This document shows positions 11,272 to 21,559 of a stretch of 64,000 nt of DNA, piece by piece; within the stretch, counting starts at the first letter, position 1; every line of letters starts with the position of its first letter. The DNA is from Chondrilla cf. caribensis (lineage: Eukaryota > Porifera > Demospongiae > Chondrillida > Chondrillidae). The notes under the pieces are model-generated. The model was not told the DNA's origin. It made no database searches and saw only the letters and a list, made by a program, of their open reading frames with translations. The DNA lies in NCBI GenBank assembly GCA_964020155.1, contig OZ026547.1:351001-415000 (forward strand). Reading direction: 5' to 3'. Both the position numbers and the translations under genes were made by a program.

Positions 11272-11712
11272 TCAATTCCATTCAACTCTCGGTGTATGGT
11301 CCAGTAACAAATCCCTCTGCTCTCGATACGCTAGGAACATTACAGATTTCCGTATATTTCTTTTGTATACTTGGAAAAAGCAACTCATAAGAACACTTAA
11401 AAAGATAGCACAAGCATTTGTTCTCGCCTTCTGAGCTTTGTTGAGGCTACACGTATCCAAATACGACGATGCTTTCACCAGACACAATGCTAAACTATCC
11501 GAGAATCGACCGTGTTTACCAGTGCGTGCTGTGCCTTCCACAAAGTGTTCTCTAAGTGCTTGAGGTTTTCCTCGACGACTTTGTGTAGACATAGGAGCAG
11601 GAGTAGATGTAAGAGGTTTGTTTTCAGTCTCAAAGTCGTTGGATATACCACCATTCACAGATAAAACTCGCAGAAACCATTCTTCGGTTGGTAAGAAGTC
11701 ATTTGGGATAAA
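11272..11712 (-). CDS. Unrecognised open reading frame
   Basis: An uninterrupted minus-strand frame of about 147 codons from after a stop near 11712 to a stop at 11272. It includes FFIPNDFLPTEEWFLRVL, a Ser/Thr/Pro-rich middle and a Leu/Cys-rich stretch near the end (IFLSVLMSCFF). There is no ATG at the start of the open frame. Composition looks more protein-like than the neighbouring AT-rich DNA, but I recognise no family and see no clear splice sites. It could be an exon, an old transposon fragment or chance. Confidence 0.25.
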   Translation of the reverse strand, partial: FIPNDFLPTEEWFLRVLSVNGGISNDFETENKPLTSTPAPMSTQSRRGKPQALREHFVEGTARTGKHGRFSDSLALCLVKASSYLDTCSLNKAQKARTNACAIFLSVLMSCFFQVYKRNIRKSVMFLAYREQRDLLLDHTPRVEWN

Positions 11713-11839
11713 AAAAGGAATTCGTCAAAATTCACCTTCGGCCGTGTTTTGGCAATTTTCTCATTGTTTACATAAGGCGGTTCAGGTACCTTTTCGCTTG
11801 ACACGTCACATATTCACATATATTCATATGTGATGTCCC

Positions 11840-12340
11840 ACAGTCACAATTGAAGAGATGGAAGTAGTCATGTATTCTAAGGTGACAATGGTGCACAAGA
11901 CACTGGCAAACAATTGGTGTTTACTATTCTGTATCCCAGGTCCAGAGTAGACTCAAGTTATGTTGAAATAAGAGATGAAAAGAATGCTTACCAGGATGTC
12001 TGTATCATGATGCTATTTGATGTGACATGGCAAGGAAAGTGCTTTAATTTTAGTAAAAGCAAACACATACAATGTACCTTTATGCACAGCTAGTGAATGT
12101 AGCCAGCTATGGCTTCTCATTTTTAACAATTAGGATTATGTTCTAACTATTATAACATTATATTTTGTTTATTTATTTATTCTTTTCTTAGTATTTATTC
12201 ATTCATTTATTCCCATATTCATTATTTTGTTTAGAATATTAAAAGATAATAAAAATCAAGAGTAGAGGTGATTCAGAATGTTATTCAGATAAAATTGGAC
12301 AAGATCCAATGAAATGCAGAATATAAGATAAATGAGGAAG
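11840..12340. other. Spacer without recognised features
   Basis: AT-rich DNA with ATTTATTCATTC-like runs near 12165-12230. No exon, RNA or repeat family recognised. Confidence 0.4.
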
Positions 12341-12344
12341 ATTG

Positions 12345-12770
12345 ATGAGCAGTAATCCTGGGGTGATCTCAAGTGGCCGTTGAACACTGCTCATATGTCA
12401 TATGTACATACACTTGCTGTGTTAACCTGCAGAATTCAGGACCACTTGCTTGGCCTCCGTTGGACAAGGGACAATCCAATCCCACACAGAATGCACACAG
12501 AGAAGGGAGGAGCTTGTGGGCTTGTCCAAATTGTACATTAAAACCATTTTAATCGTTGTAATTTACTATGATGAGAATGAAACTCGCTTTGACTGTATAG
12601 CACTAGGAAATCATTGTAACTATGATAAAATTTGTATTTTACAGATTGTTACCAACATTGGTGTAGTGCGGTGCGGTGCCAACGTATTTTATATTTGGAC
12701 CTATTTAAACAACCGTCAACAGAATAAGCAAGAATTGATATTTGCTGAATCCAAACACACATGGGAGTAA
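12345..12770 (+). pseudogene. Recurrent U2AF-like RRM1-tail module
   Basis: The acceptor-bearing stretch 'gttaacctgcag' leads to HLLGLRWTRDNPIPHR (RRM1 C-terminal exon), continuing to a stop after VQIVH. A second frame of the same DNA ends in WACPNCTLKPF-like text, so frame assignment is unsure. A further exon-like piece at 12646-12766 ends in GTAAGTAC. The module recurs at 19770-20010, 27722-27960, 29610-29840, 32443-32560 and 34274-34460, with the unusual 'cacacagaatgcacacagag' core. Confidence 0.5.
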
Positions 12771-12819
12771 GTACTTGGCTGGTCGAGTGATGTTATCTGT
12801 TATTTCTCTTTGTCTGCAG

Positions 12820-13288
12820 GTTCACTCCTGTCAAAACGGTGCCGTGTCAGGAGGTGTTCGTAACAAACTACCCCGCCGGGTTTGTACATATGTACATGTA
12901 TGTTACTTGGTGTAACCCTACGACTAAATGTTACAACTTTTTTCTACAGATAACAAGATTTAAATCATGATAACAGAGATTAAATTTATTATTTAAGTAT
13001 TTATTGATTTCAATTTATTGATTGACAAAGATTAGATTAAATTCTCAATATTATATATTAATTTTATTGATTTTATTGAGTAACATTTTATGTGTATAAA
13101 TATCATAATAATGAAGCAACTTGCATCTAGGCAATGCAGGCAGGACAAATGAAGCCTACGTGCCCTTCGTGTAGGGCAAAAATATCTGTATCTGTATCTG
13201 TATAAATATTTGTCTGCAGGTTTTTCCCGTCGGACTGGGGCGGTGCTGGGAAATCTTTGTCACCAACTACCCTGCCGGCACCACGGAG
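12820..13288 (+). pseudogene. Two U2AF-like RNP2 (RRM1 beta-1) exons
   Basis: Exons at 12820-about 12880 (CQEVFVTNYPAG) and 13220-13288 (VFPVGLGRCWEIFVTNYPAG, ending TTE), each after a CTGCAG acceptor. VFVTNYPAGT aligns with the RNP2 strand of U2AF65 RRM1 (LYVGNIPFGI), ahead of the acidic TEE. The second exon has a GTATGA donor and its intron was then hit by the element at 13303. Two such exons in a row imply a local duplication. Confidence 0.55.
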
Positions 13289-13302
13289 GTATGACTACTA
13301 TT

Positions 13303-14252
13303 CAGGGCCGTAGCAAGCACATTTTAGTAGGTCCGGCCGAAAAAAGTTTTCAGCGGAATTAGTAATTACACCTTATCCATGACAAAAAACTGCTACTCAT
13401 CAAATGTAACTGTGCTAATTTAAATTGCTGAAATTAATACGTCTTAGGAAATGAAATCAACTGCATTGTTAATCCAAGTGTATAATTTTTTTGGTATTAA
13501 ACTGAAACCAAACAATATCAATCAGTAATCCTGATTGAGCCTTTAATCTTAGTGCTTAAAAATTTTCTGCACAACGTATGCCGCTAATGCGCAGCTATCT
13601 GCGATATAAAACACGTATTGTAATGTAAATTTATACACAAGCCTATGCCTTAAATATATATACAACAGGCAAATTTCTATGGGAATATACGGAGTAGTTG
13701 AAATATAAATAGGTTAATTCTGGTAGTTCTGTTATTCATGCGACGCTCCTCGAATCTGTCGAAGTAAAATCGACCAAGTTTGAAAAATTACTCTCAATAA
13801 GCTTTAATTTACCCTCGATGCCAGTTTGAAGCTTTCAAATAGATCCGTTTGAAAGTTTCAGACCGAAATGTTTACATCTTCTACAATCGGCCATTTTGGA
13901 CGTTTACGGTTGGGTGCACCGTATACACTAGTCTAGCCCGTATATGTATCATTTCATAACGCGTTTGGAAATCTTCGTTTTCGTTATACGTAGTTGGGGA
14001 AGACAATCGTCGCCGTATCTTCCGAGAAACTTACTAACATGATAGTTGTAACTTGTGAGTTATATTTCTTTCTTCTTTTCCATACTTACCATACCGAATA
14101 GTATATTCCGAAGAGAGTATAGTTACAAATTCATTTGATAGAATTATCATTCATAGTAAGGTAGTAATCAACTTTTTCAAAATAATAAAGATGCCCTTGC
14201 TAATATTGGTCCGGCCAAAACCGGACCAACCGGAGTGCCTCCTACGGCCATG
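13303..14252. mobile_element. hAT-like non-autonomous element, 950 bp, 5-bp TSD
   Basis: Left end CAGGGCCGTAG and right end complement CATGGCCGTAG, flanked by the direct repeat CTATT at 13298-13302 and 14253-14257. The uninterrupted site 'gactactattatttg' is visible in paralogous introns at about 15091 and 20433, which proves the insertion. Subterminal 'ggtccggcc' recurs at both ends. No transposase frame. CAGGG termini suggest hAT; 5-bp duplications are known for a hAT subgroup (family assignment from memory). Confidence 0.85.
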
Positions 14253-14316
14253 CTATTATTTGTATGATTATGATTAGTCTGCTTACCAATTCAATGGCTC
14301 TACGTATTCCTTTTAG

Positions 14317-15400
14317 GATAAGCTGGTTGCCTTCTTAAACAACGCCATGGGGCTACATTCCCTGGGTGTGAGCCCAGGGGATCCGGTGCTGGGCATATCT
14401 ATGTCCGGCACCGACAGGCTTCATACCTTAGTATACCAATTTATAATATGTGGATCTCAACAAAAGATAATGGCATCAAGACATTTTTCCTTTCAGCGGT
14501 GTTGCAGGTGCACCATCGTCACCTGCAGCAGGTGCAAGTGCGTTAAAGAGAAGAATGAATGCGTCAGCTGCATCCCTTTAAGGGTGAAAAGTTGCAGAAA
14601 CGCACCTGCAGTAAGTCATGGGGAGACATTGTTCCAGAATTCAACGTTATGTACTTACAACTATCGTCTTCCTTTCAGCCCCCTCCCTGGCCCAAGGCAA
14701 CCAGACTCAACCTCCGGCACCAGTCCAGGTGGTGGGAGAGAGAGTGAACAATGGTAAGTTGGAAGAAAATGGTAGGTTTGGATCAGAGATCTTGATAGAA
14801 GAGAATTAAGCTCTTAATATTTGACATTTTTTCAATTCAAAAAAAACAGACACCTCATTTTGCAAGGGAAATATTGTATTAGTGTTGTTTGTAATTCAAA
14901 CCACATGTACACATTAGTTGGTGCTACTATTATAATAGTATCTCTTAACATTGACCACACACGAGAGTAAAGTACTGGGCTGGTCGAGTGATATGTTATT
15001 TCTCTTCTCCGCCTGCAGGTTCACTCCCGTCAGGCCGGTACGGTGCCGGGACGTTTTTGTAACCAACTACCCTGCTGGCACCAAAGGTATGACTACTATT
15101 ATTTGCATAATGATTAGTCTACCTACCAATTCAATGGCGTTACGGATTCCTTTTAGGAAGAGCTGGTTGCCTTCCTGAACAACGCCATGGGGCTACATTC
15201 CCTGGATGTGAGCCCAGGGGATCCAGTGCTGGGCATATCTATGTCCGGCAACAACAGGCTTTATGCCTTAGTTGAGGTAGGTGTGATGTTGTTCACCAAT
15301 GTTATGCTATATTATTGATTTATTCATGCTTGTCTATTCCAGGTGTGGTTGCTGCAGGAAGCCTCCAACATGGTGGCCCTGGATGGTATGGGAGGCCATT
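14317..15400 (+). pseudogene. U2AF65-like gene copy with Cys-rich N-terminus
   Basis: Order: 14317-about 14440, a stray RRM1 middle exon (LVAFLNNAMGLHSLGV, SPGDPVLGISMSG); 14470-14610, a Cys-rich exon (CCRCTIVTCSRCKCVKE...CVSCIPL...CRNAP); 14679-14753, a Pro/Gly exon; 15019-15086, RNP2 exon (RDVFVTNYPAGT); 15157-15276, a clean 40-codon RRM1 middle exon; 15343 on, RRM1 end (VWLLQEASNMVALDG). The known U2AF65 RRM1 ends in FRSVDETTQAMAFDG, which aligns well. An indel in the Pro/Gly exon puts the parts out of frame, and the last exon breaks off near 15395 into protease-family DNA. So this is a damaged copy of an expressed-type gene, whose intact layout is seen at 60127-59302. Confidence 0.65.
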
Positions 15401-16080
15401 TATTATTCCGTTATTATTTATTATTCCTTCATTACATTATTCCGCGACCAGCGGTGATTCATTACCGTCACTGGCTCTGTCAGACAGAAAATATGGAAAT
15501 CTGTAGAGGCCACAATGTGCCACAATTTTAAAGACAAGTGGCACTTTCAGAATGAAATATGCAAATTGCCAGGTGAGAGTGAGAAGTAATATGGAAACTC
15601 ATCAAGACAAATCTCTATAGGGTACCGAATGTAGTCGGAATCTCAAGATAAGGTATTGTTGACCTCAAGGAGATCCCACTGTTAGGGCATGATGATGTCA
15701 TACAAGTAGGCAACCAATGAGGGAAATGAGAATACTCAGCAACCAAAGAAGGAAATGAAAGAATATTACTGTTGTATTTTGCTTGCAATTGTTACATTAT
15801 TTTGGTATTTAGAATTATTTTATGATTACTCTATTCTGTCTTGTGGTTATCCAGGGAAGAGGAAGTTCTAAGTCGAAGGAAATAAACCGGACTGGTGGCC
15901 ATAACAGCTGCAGTTCCAATCTCTGAATGTATCCAAAGATGACTGCGGGCTATTTGCCATTGCCAACACCACAGCCCTCAATCCACCATGAGAAAAACTA
16001 TCCATAGGATGATAAAGAATAGGAAGATTGATCCCCTGCCACATCGACATTGGGAGGGTGGTGGGATCTTAGCAAGTTTT
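15400..16080 (+). pseudogene. Ulp1 family A fragments incl. catalytic-Cys exon
   Basis: The RRM1 exon of the preceding copy is abruptly followed by the middle of the protease Asp exon ('ccgtcactggctctgtcagac', about 15465-15570), the family intron, then at about 15855-16000 the Cys exon: LNVSKDDCGLFAIANTTAL. DCGLF matches the catalytic DCGxF of C48 proteases. A stop (TAA in place of CAA after DWWP) and a deletion before LNPP break it. Confidence 0.6.
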
Positions 16081-16299
16081 ACAGTTAGACCAATTTGATT
16101 TTTATTTTTATATTATGTATCATTAACTTTATTCTTAATATTTATCATTTTTATTTTGATTTAATGATGGTCTTCATACTGCGACTGCTGAAAAGAATTT
16201 ATTAGCAGATCAACCGGTAATAATAATAAATTGATTGATGAAGTTCTGCTGGGAGAAGGGTGGCTTAATGATGGCCATTTGCTGATTTTCATACAACAA

Positions 16300-18210
16300 T
16301 AATAACTAATTACACATGGTTTTAACCTGAGGGAGCATAGACCCATTAAAATACACAACTAACAATGGTATTCCTGTCTTGTGGGAATCAGGGGCTATGG
16401 GAATGTTATTACAAGGCAATACTTGAGTTTTAGTGAGAAATTCATTCTATTCTTCATCCAGGTTCCAGAGGTATGGAAGGGTTTGGGAGGAACCACCTTG
16501 TACAAAAGCTGTTCCTTAAAAAGGTCACCAGAAAGAACAGTGAGTAGAATGTGGACCCTCAGATGTAGACAAACAACAACACATGTACTCTGCATGTTCC
16601 ATCACTTCTCAGAAATGGACAAGAAAATGAAAGAAACGAATGAAAAGAAGGGTGAGGATTTTGATAACGGGAGAGGAATGCCCTGGCCATTCCATGGGAT
16701 GTGCATACAACGTGTACAGCATATTACAATGATATTTTAATTAACGTCTGTATTCTATATTCTATATTCTATATTCTATATTCTATATTCTATATTCTGT
16801 AGTACATGAGGTATTGAGCTTGTGTCCTTCCTCCTGGCCAGTGAAAGAGCTGAGGAGGTTCATCACCAGCTTCAGGAACCTACGTAAGTCTCAGACCTAT
16901 ACACTACAATGTACTACAGCTGTTATAATAATTAGATTATGTAATTTGTCTGTGCTTACATTATGTATACCTATATTATAATTAATAGTCAGAACGAGGA
17001 ATTTTTGGACACAGTCTTCAATCCCGGCATGGTGGCCCGAGGAAATAGAGTATAATTCTCCAAATGGAGGAAGAGGTACGTTATGCAAATTCTGTCCGAT
17101 TCTGAAGGTACCTTTGATTGCAATGCTGCTATTGAATCACTTTGGACAGAGTCAGGCCAAGTGACCAAGAATTGACCAAAGTCACTGAAAAGATTCTCTT
17201 AGAATTCCCCAAGAGGATCCAAGTGTCTCAGGGCTTGGAGAAGATACTTGAATTACTGTAAGGTACTTTTGGTTTTCATGCTAGATGCAATCAAAAAAGC
17301 ATATATCTGTCATTTCATCCCTCACTTTCACTTACAATAGGTGGCTGTGGAATCCGATACGGTACAACCAACCATAAACTTAACTGAAGAAGATGAGGAA
17401 GATCTACTTGGAGGAGGGTGGTTGAATGACGGCCATTTTGCTGTGGTCAATGCTTTACTGAAACAACAATGGCCACAGCAAAATGGCCAGGAAAATACCC
17501 TAACCTTGAAGGCTGGACTCTTTAATAGTGAGTATATGTATTGATTGCACATTTTTGAGAAAGTTGGCATATTGACATTCTTTTTTGAACATATTTTAGG
17601 TAAAAATGCAGATGTGGTTCAAGTGGTACATCAAGCAGGGGACCACTGGGTAACAGTTTCAAATAAAGGATGCAGCAAAAGAGATATAATAGTGTATGAT
17701 TCGTTACCGTCCCTGGCTTTATCAAGCAAAAAGATAAGGAAATCTGTAGAGGCACAATGTGCCACGATATTGAAGACAAGTGGGACTTTCAAAATGAAAT
17801 ATGAAATACGCAGCCTGTCAGGTGAGAGTGAGAAGTAATATGGAAACATTAAGACAAAGCTCTATAGGGTACTGAATGTAGTCAGAATCTCAAGATAAGG
17901 TATTGTCGACCTCAAGGAGATGCCATTGTTAGGGCTTGATGATGTCATGCAAGTAGGCAACCAATGAGGGAAATGAGAAAACTCGGCAACCAAAGAAGGA
18001 AATGAAAGAATATTACTGTTGTATTTTGCTTGCAATTGCTACATTATTTTGGTATTTAGAATTATTTTATGATTACTCTATTCTGTCTTGTTGTGGTTAT
18101 TCAGGGAAGAGGAAGTTCTGAGTCGCAGGAAATGAACCGGAGTGGTGGCCGCAACACCTGCAGTTTGAATCTCCAAATGTTATCTAAAGCTCAATGTAAG
18201 ATATAATTAT
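16300..18210 (+). pseudogene. Ulp1-type protease family A, best-preserved N-terminal copy
   Basis: Exons: about 16462-16540 (GMEGFGRNHLVQKLFLKK), 16803-16883 (HEVLSL...), 16989-17107, which joins in phase and reads RTRNFWTQSSIPAWWPEE then YNSPNGGRGTLCKFCPILK, about 17150-17246 (QELTKVTEKILLEFPKR), 17341-17527 (EEDEEDLLGGGWLNDGHF) and 17600-17821 (NADVVQVVHQAGDHWVTVS, then IIVYDSLPSLALS). WLND, catalytic His and Asp are present. A 7-bp duplication ('atgaaat') shifts the end of the His/Asp exon, and 18100-18200 carries a second WWP-type segment (EPEWWPQHLQFESPN-like, with a TGA) instead of the Cys exon. Predicted SUMO/ubiquitin-like protease fold, not catalytic as it stands. Confidence 0.65.
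16751..16797. repeat. (TATTCTA)n heptamer at a 3' splice site
   Basis: About seven units directly before the TGTAG acceptor at 16798-16802 of the 81-bp exon. The same position in other copies holds 'tattctatatatattctgtattc' versions (4826-4855 and 22026-22055). Confidence 0.9.
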
Positions 18211-18261
18211 ATGTATATAAGTTCTACTGTACATTATTATTATTTATGTTTACTAAGAAGC

Positions 18262-19600
18262 CAAATGCAATGGTCTCAGCTAATCCTGCCAAATTTCCCA
18301 GGTTAGTATTTTAACTTTAGTTACTATGTTCCATAATAGATTATATTATCATCATTATCATTTCTGATTCAATATACAGACTGCAACTCAATCGGCATCC
18401 TAGGCCTCAGACTGTAAGAATTATTTACATCCTAATTTTGTGATATGTGAATTTACTCTGTATAATGATGTAATACATTTTCCTTTCTAAAGCCATCCCC
18501 CGAGATCCATCAATCTGGTTCCCACGTCTCGGGCTGACAGCCAGAGACAGGTCTGTCATCCAGTCCGAAGAGGAGCTGGATTGTCACAAATGGATGCCGT
18601 CAGCCAGCTTTTAAGAAGGGCATTCAGTGAGAAAATCAACGGTCTTGTGCCACCACTGGCGTTGTCTTTGCCGGAAATTCTGGACTTCAGACCACCACAG
18701 CCAATGCCCAGGCACATAAATTTAATGGATGATGCATGTATCAATTGTCTATTCGTGTCAATTTGAATTCCTTCACCTTCACTATTTTCATCCACAGAAC
18801 GTGGTACAGATTGTCTACATACCACGATGCATGGTTTTCCCCAGGAAAATTTAAGTGTTCAAATGCTTCGAAGAAGGAGGCAAGCTCCTCTCTGGCAAGA
18901 GTACTTAAAATTTATTTCTTGCATTTGCAATAAACCCTGCTTAACTTCCATACCAATGATGGAATGCAATAAATGCAATAAAAAATTCCTCCTATCATGC
19001 ATGGGTAGGAAAAGGAGCGGCCGGAACTGGGTTTGTCCTAGTTGTATATAGTAGTTTTTAAATTACTGATTATTTTATTTGAGACTTTAATGATTACTGA
19101 TTATTTTATTTGAGACTTTAATAATTACTGATTATTTTATTGTTGATTGCAATTGTTCTTCTTTGAGATTACAATGATTACCTTGTCTTGAAATTATCTA
19201 CTATTGGCCCTGGATGGGGTGGCCCCATTGGTGAGGGAAAATCCCCCAGCAACACTCCAGAGCAGAAAGCAAGCAAGAACTATGTAGGGTAATAATCTTC
19301 ACAGTAGTGTAGTTACTGAATACAATATCACACATTCTGCAAAAACTGCATTAAAGGGCATATATTGATAGTAACATCGAGCCAAGAAAGACCATCAATA
19401 TTCTTGTGATTGACTGGTCAAGAGACAATCTGATCCCTCGTCCAAGAGCAGGTCAGTTAAGCTATCGTCTTGAGATACTCGAAAATGCACATTTTTTGAG
19501 ATGCGGGCATGTTTTTTGCCTAGTGTGTATAGAGACAGATGTGGGCAATACAAGCGGAACAAATGAAGCCTACGTGCCCTTTGTGTAGGGTGGAAATATC
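18262..19600 (+). pseudogene. Ulp1-PHD family B copy with RING half (partner of 1-1160)
   Basis: 18581-18765 encodes MDAVSQLLRRAF, LVPPLALSLPEILDF and INLMDDACINCLF (N-lobe of the family B protease). After the 'ccacag' acceptor comes NVVQIVYIP, then a deletion removes the His/Asp/Cys core and the frame continues MHGFPQENLS...MLRRRRQAPLWQ...ISCICNKPCLTSI, ECNKCNKKFLLSCMG, NWVCPSCI and stop (18827-19051). The PHD His is Leu here (KKFLLSC), so zinc binding is probably lost. Then a 31-bp repeat region, and at 19406-19588 the RRM1-end/RING-half exon with CGHVFCLVC. Confidence 0.65.
19062..19145. repeat. 31-bp A/T-rich tandem repeat
   Basis: Unit 'ttactgattattttatttga' + 'gactttaataa' repeated just 3' of the PHD stop codon. 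The same unit follows every family B copy: 24075-24160, 30728-30838 and 33168-33310, with two to five units. Confidence 0.85.
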
Positions 19601-19619
19601 ACAAAGGTAAGTTTAGTTT

Positions 19620-20480
19620 AGGGCCACTTGCTTGGCCTTCGCTGGTGGAGAGACAATAATCCAATCCCTCATCCATGACCAGGTCAATTAAGCTATTGCC
19701 ATGTAAAATTCCATATGCCATGTGGTATGCGGCCATACTCTGTGGTTATGCCATGTGATTCACCCTGTCTGTATCTCAAGTGGCCGTTGAACACTGCTTA
19801 TATGCCATATGTACATACACTTGCTGTGTTAACCTGCAGAATCCAGGGCCACTTGCTTGGCCTACGTTGGACAAGGGACAATCCAATCCAACACAGAATG
19901 CACACAGAGAAGGGAGGAGCTTGTGGGCTTGTCCAAATTGTATATTAAAACCATTTAATTCATTGTATTTTACTATGATGAGAATGAAACTCGCTTTGAC
20001 TGTATAATACTAGGAAATCATTGTAACTACGATAAAATTCTTATTTTACAAATTGTTACCAACATTGATGGCCAGAAGGACCCCAGTACAAGGAGAGAGG
20101 AGCCAAAAAGTGAGTACCGGTGGCTAGTTTGAGGTGCAGTGCGGTGCCAAGGGGTCTGTCACCAATTATCCTGCCAACACCAGGGAGGTATGAATACTGC
20201 TATTACTTGTTTCTTATATATCCTTAATTACGTTATTTCATCAATGTTCATAGCGACCATCTCAAGCTCCACCGTGGAAAGGGAAATGAGAAAATAAGAG
20301 GAGCTTGATGACAGACACATGGACGCTGTCAGCCAGCTGCTGAAAAGAGCATTTCAAGGAATCAGCGGTCTTGTGCCACCACTGGCGTTGTCTCTACCAG
20401 AAATTCTGGACACCGCCGGCACCACGGAGGTATGACTACTATTATTTGTATGATTATGATTAGTCTACTTACCAATTCAA
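19620..20480 (+). pseudogene. RRM1-tail modules and VTNYPTNTRE exon
   Basis: 19622-19680 has HLLGLRWWRD-like text; 19780-19945 is another copy of the RRM1-tail module (see 12345-12770); 20043-20110 carries a LMARRTPVQGERSQK-type piece; about 20150-20186 reads SVTNYPANTRE with a GTATGA donor (a variant RNP2 exon); and 20252-20430 has the family B N-lobe start (LVPPLALSLPEIL) spliced abruptly to an RNP2 exon end (TAGTTE). A mosaic without a usable frame. Confidence 0.5.
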
Positions 20481-20489
20481 TGGCATATT

Positions 20490-20570
20490 GGGACCTTAAT
20501 TTCAGTCCTTAATGCACAGGTGTCCTCGTTTCAGAGGTTTGGAATAGAGGTCCCACTGTGCCATAAAAAC
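20490..20570. mobile_element. MITE fragment (CAGTGGGACCTC family)
   Basis: Contains 'gaggtcccactgtgcc' preceded by 'gaggtttggaatag' and 'gtgtcctcgtttcag', the inverted end of the 173-bp elements at 40222-40395 and 60187-60359. Only one end is present. Confidence 0.6.
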
Positions 20571-20602
20571 AGCAACTTAGTATACCAATTCAGTATAGAA
20601 GA

Positions 20603-20892
20603 ATGGTGACGTCGACCAGGAGGAGGTTTTCGTTCCAGTGGTGCTGCAGGTACACCATTGGCAGCTGCAGCAGGTACAGGTGCGTTAAAGAGGAGAGGAG
20701 ATGCGTCAATTGCGTCCCTTTAAAGGAAAACAGTTGCAGAAACGCACCTGCAGTAAGTCACGGGGAGACATTGTTCAAACGGCCTGTACTTACAACTATC
20801 GTCTTTCTTTTATTTCAGCCCCCTCCCCTAAGGCAACCAGACTCGACCTCCGGCACCGGTCCAGGTGGTGGGAGAGACAGTGAACAGTGGTA
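20603..20892 (+). pseudogene. U2AF65-like Cys-rich and Pro/Gly exons
   Basis: Exon 1 starts at ATG 20603 and reads RRRFSFQWCCRYTIGSCSRY, then CVKEERRCVNCVPLKENSC, RNAPA with a GTAAGTC donor at about 20753. Exon 2 (about 20819-20890, after TTTCAG) reads PPPLRQPDSTSGTGPGGGRD, SEQW in a single open frame with a GGTAAGTT donor. Here exon 2 keeps the phase (ending TG) expected by the RNP2 exons of most other copies. Two zinc-type cysteines are replaced by Tyr (CCRY, SRYR). The rest of the gene is missing; protease family DNA follows at 20945. Confidence 0.55.
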
Positions 20893-20944
20893 AGTTTTTT
20901 ATTTCTTCAATATACTAGGTGAAGGTTTTTAAACCTATAAGCTA

Positions 20945-21420
20945 AGAAAGCCAGAGAGAGAAAACTCAGCAACCAAAGAAGGAAATGAAAGAATATTACT
21001 GTTGTATTTTGCTTGCAATTGCTACATTATTTTGGTATTTAGAATTATTTTATGATTATTCTGTCTTGTTGTGGTTATTCAGGGAAGAGGAAGTTCTGGG
21101 TCCAAGCAAACAAGCCAGACTGGTGGCCACAACAGCTGCAGTTCCGAATGCATGCAAAGATGAATGCCAGCTATTTGCCATTGCCAACGCCACAGCCCTT
21201 GTAAACGGTATAGATTCCACCAACTGCAGTTGGGATCAATCCACCATGAGAAGAACTATCTACAGCATGATAAAAGAATAGGAACCCACCATAACCCACC
21301 ATCAACCCTGCCCCATCGACATCAGGAGGGTGATGGGATCATACCAACTTTTACAGTTAGACCAATTTGATTTTTATTTTTATATTATGTATCATTAACT
21401 TTATTCTTAATATTTATCAT
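20945..21420 (+). pseudogene. Ulp1 family A Cys exon (Gly lost)
   Basis: After 'ttattcag' at about 21082 the exon reads KRKFWVQANKPDWWPQQLQF in one frame, and later KDECQLFAIANATALVNGI, STNCSWDQSTMRRTIYSMI. The catalytic Cys is kept, but the nearly invariant following Gly is Gln (DECQ). The stop after MIKE is at 21279-21281. Confidence 0.6.
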
Positions 21421-21559
21421 TTTTATTTTGATTTAATGATAGTCTTCATACTGCGACTGCTGAAAAGAATTTATTAGCAGATCAACCGGTAATAATAATA
21501 AATTGATTGATGAAGTTCTGCTGGGAGAAGGGTGGCTTAATGATGGCCATTTTGCTGAT

